In this document: one piece after another, positions 56,060 through 64,000 of the stretch
How the letters are laid out: each line of letters opens with the position of its first letter
How positions within the stretch are numbered: position 1 is the first letter of the stretch
The notes under the pieces: generated by a model
What the model was told of the DNA's origin: nothing
Database searches by the model: none
What the model saw: only the letters and a program-made list of their open reading frames with translations
Program-made: the position numbers and the translations under genes
Assembly: GCF_947172395.1 (NCBI RefSeq)
Contig: NC_069095.1
Coordinates: forward strand, 2,666,001 to 2,730,000
Origin: Bicyclus anynana
Taxonomy: Eukaryota; Arthropoda; Insecta; Lepidoptera; Nymphalidae
Length of the DNA: 64,000 nt
Reading direction: 5' to 3'

Positions 56060-56250
56060 TCAAAATTCCTAATAAGAACTGCCAGAATATGGAATGCCCT
56101 TCCGGCGTCTGTGTTTCCTGACACGTATAATTTGTGCACCTTCAAGGCAAGAGTGAATAGGCATCTTCTAGGCAAGCGCGCTTCATCTTAGACTTCATCA
56201 TTGCTTTCCATCAGGCTTGATTGTGGTCAAGCAAAAGCCTATAAAAAAAT
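56060..56250 (+). mobile_element. Non-LTR reverse transcriptase, C-terminal end
   Basis: The + strand encodes RTARIWNALPASVFPDTYNL followed by CTFKARVNRHLLGKRASS and TAG (56189-56191). A 3' UTR with CATTGCTTTCCATCAGGC follows. This is the conserved end of Jockey/CR1-like polyproteins. The 5' part is missing, typical of truncated LINE copies. Confidence 0.85.
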
Positions 56251-58217
56251 GACAGAAATTCTTCAAAAATAATAGTGCGACAATAGGTACATTGGAATTT
56301 AAAAAAAAACGGTTTTTAATAAATCTTACCGGTGGACTCTCATCCTATAATACACTCGTACTTACTGAGCGATAAATCAAGAGACCAAGCGATCGAGCCG
56401 AACAAACTCTTGGTCAGTATCATTACTCGTAATGAATGAAGATAAGGTATTTGCTCCGAGGCATATTAATGTATGTCGCGACGAGTCGTAATCAATTTAT
56501 ATCAATATTGCCAATGGAACGCTCTATACTTGTTAGCAAGCATTAATATGAATTTTAACACTAGGGCTGCTAAAAATTAGTAAATAACTAATTTGTATTA
56601 ATTTAAAACTAAAACTAAGTATTTATTAGCACTCCATTGAGTTTGAAACGAAGAATAAAAGTTTATTTTAACACTGAGCTACACACAACAATGTCAACTT
56701 ATTTTGGGGTCTTGGGCATAAAAGCCTAAGTAGTGGAATATCTTTATAAGTAAGCCTTGAAAAATATAGCAGGTCAGTATTAACCTGCATATGCCTAAGA
56801 GACGTCTCAGTGTCATAATTAGGTATCAGCTATCTTAGCGCTTCAGGACCAGGCTTTCTATCTCATAGAAGAAAATATGGAGCTTAGTCCCTCTAGGTTG
56901 CTCTAAGGCGGGTTGACTGTTTAAGGACAATATTCTGTAACGATTTCTATCTGATATTACGAATAATGATAATAATAACCGGGACTTACTTCCTTGGAGT
57001 ACGAGAGTGCAACATAATCTTCCCAGCGTAACAAACTATTTCATAGTTCAACCAAGGACTAGAAACCACGACCTTGAGATCGAAAGCCATATAGGCTAAC
57101 CGATCAGGTAGTAAGCCAACGAGGTTATAGTAGTAGCAAAGAACAGTACACATTTGCAGCGCCAATTTTCCAAGGGTAACCATAAATATTAAAATCTATT
57201 TCAATGTCAATTACTATATTCAACAAGTTATTAAGTAATAGTTTATGATGCAACTGCAAGTAACACGATTCGATAATAAAAAATACACATAACACTAAGC
57301 ACTGGGTCAATGTTAATCGATTGGCCAATTGATCTCTGGTGGGTAGTCGGAGATAACATTCGAAAGTCAATGCCACTTACCTTTGTTTCGTTTTCGATCT
57401 ATCTGATAACACGTGGCTTTGTTTTATCAGCTGATTGTGACGCATAGCATAGCAAATAGTTAGTAAATTTGATAATATCATTGCCCAATTAAACTATTAC
57501 GAAATTTTATGTGACAAACTAGCACGCCTGCGACTCCTTCGCGAAATAGTTTTTCAGAATACCTTATCCTTGCAGATTTAGATGGATGAAATCCCAAAAT
57601 TTGCTTTTACGAACCTAAAATGTATAAAAATTCGTTAAATATTCCAAGATCAGAGCGAAGAAACGGAAATAAATTTTCTCCTGATCCTACTCGTTCTCAG
57701 GCTTCATCTCAAAAAAAAATTATTAATAGTATTTTTCATCGAGAGTCATTCGAGTATTTGCATATTGACTATGATAGGTTTTCTTCTTTTTCTTAAATCG
57801 TTAACAATAAATAAATAAAAATAAAAAAGGAATATTTAAAGTTTAATATGGGATGTGGAAACCCTAGCCATCATCTATCAGAATTAAGGCAGTGCATATT
57901 GAGAGGCATCTGCCTATACGTTCGGGCACCATAAATACTCCTATCGGGCTTAATACTAACTTACGGACATGCCGGTTGCCATGGCACTGCGAACATATTA
58001 AGTGCATGTTCATTTCCTTAAAACCAGTGAAAATGGGTTAAATCTTGACCTTAATTTTTCCGATCGTACTTATACGTTTAATTCTGATCTAATATTCTTT
58101 TCTTTGTTTTCTTCTTCAGAACAGGCTTGAATTTATAGTTTCCAATATGTCTTTATTTATATAGTAATTAGGATGAGTTAGCCTAAGTTCCCCACATTTT
58201 TTTTTACATTATAATTT
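56251..58217. other. No gene called
   Basis: About 2 kb, mostly AT-rich. A degraded family G start near 57523 (CTAGCACGCCTGCGACTCC). Minus-strand frames at 56986-57376 are unsupported. Confidence 0.45.
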
Positions 58218-58365
58218 ACTAGCGGACGCCCGCGACTTCCACCGCCTTTAGACCTCCTTTTTCTGGTCCGGATCAGATCTCTACAATCTATAAATTACCT
58301 CCCTACCAAATTTTATCTTTGTACGTCATGTGATTTTTGAGATTTCGTGAAACCTTTCGCATTAA
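58218..58365 (+). repeat. Family G-like repeat fragment
   Basis: CTAGCGGACGCCCGCGACTT is followed by a different body (CTACAATCTATAAATTACCT, TTTTTGAGATTTCGTGAAACC), indicating another subfamily. Confidence 0.6.
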
Positions 58366-58627
58366 GATTTTATATTTAATTATTTCTTAATTTAAAAAAA
58401 GTAAAAACATCAAAAGTTGTATAGCAATAGAAATAAATACGGTGGAGATACTCTTCTATCGTATAGGAGCCCTGTTACTTTAAAAAATGTAAATAATAAA
58501 TAATCAACGTTTTTATTTTATTTTAATTGGATCCAAACCAATTTTATCACACTGTCAAAACCACATTATTTTTACATTAAACTTAAGAAACTATAAATAA
58601 TTCAAATAACTTTAAAATATCAATAGC
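58366..58627. other. No recognisable feature
   Basis: AT-rich; nothing supported. Confidence 0.5.
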
Positions 58628-58706
58628 TCCACAGTTCCTTATCTGAAAAACCGGACTCAAATCCAAAAGTCTAGGGTTCGATCCCCACCCTATCTATTTT
58701 TGGACT
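58628..58706 (+). mobile_element. tRNA-derived SINE head, interrupted by a MITE
   Basis: CCGGACTCAAATCCAAAAGT followed by a strong B-box (GGGTTCGATCCCC). The A-box is degraded. Family H MITE begins directly downstream. Confidence 0.55.
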
Positions 58707-58710
58707 TTTT

Positions 58711-58904
58711 AACCGACTTCCAAAAAGGAGGAGGTTCTACGTTCGACTGTATGTATGTTTTTTTTTATGTATGTCCAGCGATAATTCCGTCATTTTTACA
58801 TCTCTAGCCTGGCACCGCCTTCAAACTGATCAGAAGGTAGCACATAGGTAAGATGTTATTTTTTGCTTTTTAGTTTAGGTTAATTTTTGAGTTGGAAGTC
58901 GGTT
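58711..58904. mobile_element. MITE family H copy 2
   Basis: AACCGACTTCCAAAAAGGAG at the left and GGAAGTCGGTT at the right. The shared core is CACCGCCTTCAAACTGATCA. It is half the length of the 14522 copy. Confidence 0.85.
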
Positions 58905-59644
58905 GAATTTTTTTTATTAAAATTTTTATTTCGTATCCATTTTTATCACTAGCTTTTCGCATGGTTGTTGGAGAATGTAAAAATGGTTTTGTGTTGCGTT
59001 AAAAAAACATGGGTAAATCTAAAAAAAATATCTATTTTTATATAATATTTTTAACCGTACCACCAACCCTACACTTCATCTATACGAATTAAAGTACAAC
59101 ATGTGTGGCATCTGCGTATAAGCGACAGGCACGCTCGTAAATACTCATATCTGCTTTAACAGGGACGTTCAAACACACTGGTTTGAGAGAACCCGTGATG
59201 AGACTAGATTTTTGAATTAGTATAGTACGTAAAGCACCGATAGGTACACGTTGATTAGTAAGCTAAAGGAGATGTTCCATTTCAGGTCCACTCTTGTACC
59301 CAGTAACGTTAAAATTTAAAAAATACAAGGATTTTAGTAAAATTTATTTATTTATAAATTCAACTAAATAAAAAGAAATAAATAAAATAAAAACCCAAGT
59401 TTTTGAGGCGCCCATAGAGCAACTATGTGACACGACAATTGACAGCAAATGTCAAATCGATTAATGAATTGAAAACGTCATATATACGCCATTATTATAC
59501 CCTTATTAATGTTGCATTTCTTGGGAGATAATGAATATTATTTGGAAAGAATTAAAGTAAATTCGTAGATTTATATAATCAAAAATACTTAAAAAAATAT
59601 CTTCTTTTATTTCCGCCAGGGTACAATGACTGATCCTGGGCTCC
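58905..59644. other. No recognisable feature
   Basis: AT-rich; nothing supported. Confidence 0.5.
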
Positions 59645-59950
59645 ACACAATTTTGGACCATCTCCTTTTAGTTAGCTTTTTGATATATCATTCGATGTCG
59701 CAAAAAACAAACTTGAAGCAAGATTGAAGTTCGGTTTGCTTACAAGAAGACGGGTCCAATCAAGATGACATTGTGGAACCGTCGGAAAGTGTGACGGAAC
59801 CTTCACTTGCCGCCTCTCTACCATACCAGACCGCCGCGTCGCAATTTGGATCGTGCTGCGTTGCAAGAACCAGCTCATGATTAAGGGCCTCGTACGGGTT
59901 AGAAATTTGTCGGCCTTTTTTCAACGTAAGTTTTAGCCGTAAATTACTAT
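59645..59950 (+). mobile_element. Family F retroposon, longest copy
   Basis: Ends with GATCGTGCTGCGTTGCAAGA, ACCAGCTCATGATTAAGGGC and GTAAGTTTTAGCCGT as in the other copies. It extends about 190 bp further 5' through GACATTGTGGAACCGTCGGA and CTCTACCATACCAGACCGCC. The longer copy suggests the short ones are 5'-truncated. Confidence 0.65.
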
Positions 59951-60389
59951 GAAAAATACTCTAAAAAATAAAATAAATTTACTATACCTACATAAAGTCG
60001 TCTTATAAACTAATAAAGTACTATACTTTAAAATTTAGTCATTATTGGAGGAATCTGTAATAAACTGGCCGTTAAAAAAATAAATAATCATACTTTCTGT
60101 AACCCGTTATTAAATAAGAAAAAACTTTCGTCAACAAACAAACTAAAACACAATAAATGTTAAAACTTCATGCAATGTATTTCAGTTTTTCATAATGCAT
60201 ATTTAATAAACAATACACATAGCTAGTTAGAAATGAAAAGTTAGTTAAAAGTGAATTGTAAATACTACTGTAGTGTACTGGCTTTTAACTGAAAACGAGA
60301 CTATAGTCAACATGACCTAATTTTTCTCTCTAATTCACTGTTTCCATTTATGTTTTATTCATCGTCATACTTTTGACCTTTATTGTGTG
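59951..60389. other. No recognisable feature
   Basis: AT-rich; nothing supported. Confidence 0.5.
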
Positions 60390-60435
60390 ACTAGCAGATG
60401 CCCGCGGTTTCACCTGCGTTGTTCTTGTTCTCCTG
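60390..60435 (+). repeat. Family G-related fragment
   Basis: ACTAGCAGATGCCCGCGGTTTCACCTGCG, closest to the piece at 52074. Confidence 0.55.
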
Positions 60436-60520
60436 ACCTGAGCCTAACTGAAACTAAACTAACTCGTTGGTTAAGCCTGTGTTGCTACCTGGTGCTTCTG
60501 GTTGAGTTTTTTTTTTAAAT

Positions 60521-60735
60521 TTTTGTTCTTTATTAGTTAGCCCTTGACTACAATCTCACCTGATGGTAAGTGATGATGCAATCTAAGATAGAAGCGGGCT
60601 AACTTGTTAAGAGGAGGATAAAAATCCACACACCTTTTGGTTTCTACACGACAACGTACCGGAACGCTAAATTACTTGGCGGTACGTCTTTGTTGGTAGG
60701 GTGGTAACTAGCCATGGCCGAACCAGTCAAAAGCT
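60521..60735 (-). mobile_element. SINE family B, headless
   Basis: Runs from the T-rich tail complement and TTAGCCCTTGACTACAATCT to GGTGGTAACTAGCCATGGCC, reverse orientation. The tRNA head is absent. Confidence 0.9.
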
Positions 60736-61012
60736 GGTGATGCAACACCCCCGTAACACAGGAGGACTTAAATTAACCGTTATAACTAAAATCATCTGGT
60801 AGTGATAGTTACAAAGTTCAATATTATCACGCTGGCTTAACGTGAACTTACATAGAACCACATGAACACACATGAGCTTTAAATCCACTCTCATTTAAAG
60901 TGAAAAACTTGGCAACTTAGTGGGTTATTAAAATACCCCAATCTGAAATCAAACCCAATATCCAAATCTACTCGTTATTAAGAAACGCCTTTACTACTGC
61001 ACCAGAAGTCAA
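60736..61012 (-). mobile_element. Probable tRNA-derived SINE, another family
   Basis: On the minus strand CTGGTGCAGTAGTAAAGGCG (A-box region) is followed about 40 bp later by TTGGGTTTGATTTC (degraded B-box). The body has ACTAAGTTGCCAAG and GAGAGTGGATTTAAAGC. Single copy here. Confidence 0.5.
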
Positions 61013-61487
61013 CAACTAAACAAGATACATTTACCATCTACATCTACGAATCACCTGTATATATATAATGCATGTATCTGCAAATAAATTGATTGATTGA
61101 TACAAAATGGTACTGTATCGTATTGCAGTCAATCAATTTTTCGCTCGTTACAACCACAAGAGAACGATTTCAAGTGCAAGGTCAGATGTTGCCCCGCGCT
61201 CATCAATTCCACGTAAATAATCTCCCAACATCCGCGCACAATAAAAGGTGGCAATGATTAATTGTTGGATTTTCTGTCTTCCGTCGGTACGTGTAACTTG
61301 ATTGTGGAATTTAGAATCTATGGATACGACTTTTCTGGAAAGTGAAACTTGTTTCTAATAATGCATCAAAAAAAATAAAATTGGACATTCAATGTCTAAA
61401 CTGACGACGTTAATAAATTAACTATTGGTATAAACAAACGTTTTATCTATTTACAAACTTTATTTAGTTTTATTGTGGACTAGCTAG
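61013..61487. other. No recognisable feature
   Basis: Includes AAATTGATTGATTGAT at about 61085; nothing else supported. Confidence 0.5.
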
Positions 61488-61685
61488 CGCTGCGCGGTTT
61501 TACCCGCGTGGTTCCCGGTAACGTAGGAAAACGGGAATAATATATAGTCTCAAGCCTTCCTCGATAAATGGGCTATCCAACACTGAAAGAATTTTTCAAA
61601 TCGGACTAGTAGTTCCTGAGATTAGCGCGTTCAATCAAACAAACAAACTGTTCAGCTTATTATATGAGCATAGAGTATAGATGAT
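61488..61685 (+). repeat. Dispersed retrotransposon-derived repeat
   Basis: GCGCTGCGCGGTTTTACCCG, AACGGGAATAATATATAGTC, TCGATAAATGGGCTATCC and AATCAAACAAACAAACTG match 41650-41835 in reverse, with better preservation. Confidence 0.8.
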
Positions 61686-62275
61686 ATAAGTAGATAAGTT
61701 CATGAAGTTATATACTTATTTCATCTCATTCTTAGTGATTGACCATCATCGATAACTAAACATCACTTTGCAAATACAACTTCTAGGAACATTTATTTGG
61801 AAATGCATTGCAATCGTTGACTTGAATCTTAATTGAAACATAGGCCTCACGGTCACGCGTCCTTAATTTCACCAACAACCACGGACAAGCTTTTCAATCG
61901 TGAAACAGAAATATTCCTCGACAGTAGATATAATCAAGAATGTCAATTTATCATCTCTTATTTGAGAATGAACAGTATTTAATGTATATAAGTAATAAAT
62001 TTATACCTAGTAGATGCCAACTTCAATAATATTAAAACAAGTAGGTAAGTAAAGAAAAATGTCAACGTCGAATAACCACGAAATTAATGGAGAACTTAAT
62101 GAGTTGACAGATAAACTATTACAGTCAACCAATCATTCAGTAAATGAATATAATTAACATTGATTAACTATTAAATTTATCAAACGGACGCACAACCAGC
62201 TAATTAATTTATTCAACTCCCAATCATTCATAAGACTACGCAACTCCTAAATAGGGACGCTATCTAAGTGAGGGA
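61686..62275. other. No recognisable feature
   Basis: AT-rich; nothing supported. Confidence 0.5.
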
Positions 62276-62510
62276 CTTAAGAGAATGATCGATTATGATA
62301 AATCAATCGATGGCCTCGATTCATACCAATCAAATCGGATCGCTCAAACTTCAATTTGACTTGTGTCAAACGATGATTGGTTGCAACACTAGCAACGCCT
62401 AATTGGCTGAATGAATTTTGCTCGCGTGCCCGTTGGGTAACGTGAGCGCTGATTTGAAATGGATACGGTCGTTCTGATAAAATATAACGACCACAGATTA
62501 ACAACGACTT
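62276..62510. promoter_or_regulatory. GC-richer block with several CCAAT boxes
   Basis: CCAAT at 62326-62330 and its complement ATTGG at 62376-62380 and 62402-62406, plus two ATCGATT-type motifs near 62287 and 62305. It may be a promoter, but no gene starts next to it, so the call is weak. Confidence 0.2.
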
Positions 62511-63349
62511 TAAATTATCTGTAGAACATTATACTATCTTCTTTTCAGATACTCGTGCTATTCTGCTTTTATAGACCATTCATTTTTACAACTTACTAGC
62601 TGTAGCCTGCCACGCTTTGTGGTGGCACGTGGTTCTATTGGGATGTTGCATGTTGAAAAGACAATGATAAATATTATAAATAAATATATCTGTCAAAATG
62701 TTGCCTTATTAAGTGCACAACTTTTTGAGTTTTTGGCGTGTACAAAAAGCAACTAAATGTTCATATACAAAATGGAGACCATAATTAATGTTTATAGTAT
62801 TACTATGAAATTCATTAAGTTGATTAATATGATCTGCAGTGTTATTGTTATATGTCAAAAGCTCTATATTATAAAAATCTTCTTCAAAATCCGTTCAGTA
62901 GTTCAATTTTAACAAACACCCAGTCACAATTAGTAGGACTATAAAGCGAAGCAATTACTTCGCCCATCCCAAAAGTTATTGTTTCGAATACCATAACCCC
63001 ATAAATCGGTCCCCGCATCCATACATCTTCCTTACTCCACGCGGAGTTGAATAGGCTGTGTGATTGCAACCAACACTTTGGCCTTTGTTTCGAACGCACG
63101 TCACTATCTATCACTGCTCAGAGCGTGGACCAATTTGTTAGTTTACAATTTATTCTTGTACCAAGAATGCGCGCAAAAAGGTCTGGCAACGTGGAGCATG
63201 CGTCAGCTATTTTCGTTATGCTATAAATTTTAATAGACATTGTCTCAGTGGCGCCTTGAGTTTCGACACCCTTTTTGGATTTGTTGACTTCTTCTTTAAG
63301 TGCCAACCTACTCTAGAGGCGGCAACTCACAACAATCTTGTGCTGATTT
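62511..63349. other. No gene called; degraded repeat near 62600
   Basis: CTAGCTGTAGCCTGCCACGC at 62598 may be a decayed repeat start. Minus-strand frames at 62884-63306 have no recognisable domain. Confidence 0.4.
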
Positions 63350-63467
63350 CGTCCACCACTGGCCCAATGCGGATCGCAGACTTTACACACGAATGTGCAT
63401 GCCCCGGACCGGATTCTAATCCACACCCTCTGGAATCGGAGGCCGAGGTCATATCTACTGGGCTAGA
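63350..63467 (-). mobile_element. SINE family A, internally deleted
   Basis: The CCACCACTGGCCCAATGCGG part is joined directly to GCATGCCCCGGACCGGATTC and the tRNA head (TCTAATCCACACCCTCTGG...). About half of the body is lost. Confidence 0.88.
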
Positions 63468-63624
63468 AGAATGGAAATAATTGAGATATCAAAATATTCT
63501 TTGATAAAATACTTGAAACAAGCTTCCATTATAAGCGCTTTAATTTTCATTTAGCAACCCTACTGGAGCTTCATTATTAATAGGTCCAAAATTCAATTCT
63601 AAACTTGGATTAATTTAGGGTTTT

Positions 63625-63660
63625 TTCAACCGACTTCAATAAAGTAGGAGGTTTGATTTT
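63625..63660 (+). mobile_element. MITE family H, single end
   Basis: CAACCGACTTCAATAAAGTAGGAGG matches the left end of the family. The body is replaced by SINE B sequence. Confidence 0.6.
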
Positions 63661-63684
63661 CTAAATTGACTCTGTTTGGTTTGG

Positions 63685-63850
63685 TGGTAGTCCGTGACTT
63701 GTTAGCACCCTACCGACAAAGACGTACCGCCAAGCAATTTATCTCCAGCGAGGTATGTAGGTACCCCTCTAATTAACACACTACCTTCTTTGATTGCACC
63801 ATCACTTAACGTAAGGTTCAATCGCAGTCAAGCATTTATTTATCAATGAA
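63685..63850 (+). mobile_element. SINE family B, diverged fragment
   Basis: CCTACCGACAAAGACGTACCGCCAAGC and CACCATCACTTAACGTAAGG correspond to the body. The middle is replaced and the tail ends in ATTTATTTATC. Confidence 0.7.
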
Positions 63851-64000
63851 ATAAAATATTGTGTGAAGTAAAATCACATCCTATCGAAAATCCTTGTAGT
63901 CGTAAGACATGAAATTACTCCGTGTTAGGGTAACACACATAAATAAGGACCTCGCACATGGTAATATGCATTCTATATATTTTTTTTAAATTAAAGATAT

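Noticed and set aside
63256..63480. 74-codon + strand frame
   Set aside because: Its second half is the reverse complement of a deleted SINE A copy.
1..64000. CRISPR arrays, operons, prophage or defence-system genes
   Set aside because: Spaced direct-repeat arrays and bacterial gene organisation are absent; the window is insect nuclear DNA.

Overview
The window looks like a stretch of nuclear genome from a lepidopteran insect (moth or butterfly). The evidence is AT-rich non-coding DNA, an insect-type Toll receptor, and dense families of tRNA-derived SINEs, RTE-type LINE ends with (GAT)n tails, and short inverted-repeat elements of the kind common in Lepidoptera. I cannot assign a genus. No bacterial, viral or CRISPR features were seen.

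There is one confident protein-coding gene: an intronless Toll-7/18-wheeler-class Toll receptor on the minus strand, stop at 26557 and first ATG at 30588. It sits in an island (about 24.7-31.9 kb) in which I recognise almost no repeats. Upstream is a CpG-rich block that may be the promoter and 5' UTR. It contains several short upstream ORFs, one of which ends in an ATGA overlap with the receptor start. Downstream is a long AT-rich 3' UTR candidate ending at the first canonical AATAAA at about 25.76 kb.

A second, much weaker gene trace is a possible minus-strand terminal exon (37182-37222). It encodes a strongly acidic C-terminus and has a plausible 3' splice site, branch point and poly(A) signal. 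Its upstream exons were not found.

The rest is intergenic or intronic DNA filled with mobile-element debris. Left flank (1-24.7 kb) and right flank (31.9-64 kb) hold: about fourteen copies or fragments of SINE family A; several copies of other tRNA-derived SINEs (called B to F here); remnants of RTE and of a second non-LTR reverse-transcriptase lineage; fragments of the abundant lepidopteran repeat with a GGACGCCCGCGACTT core; and at least eight MITE-like families with terminal inverted repeats. Two long perfect hairpins (25 and 31 bp stems), a pair of inverted palindromic MITEs, and several local tandem duplications stand out. Family letters are my labels for within-window comparison; none was checked against a repeat library.

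No multi-gene system is visible. The most useful observations are the divergent TIR domain and uORF arrangement of the Toll gene, the acidic terminal exon candidate, and the hairpin and MITE structures.
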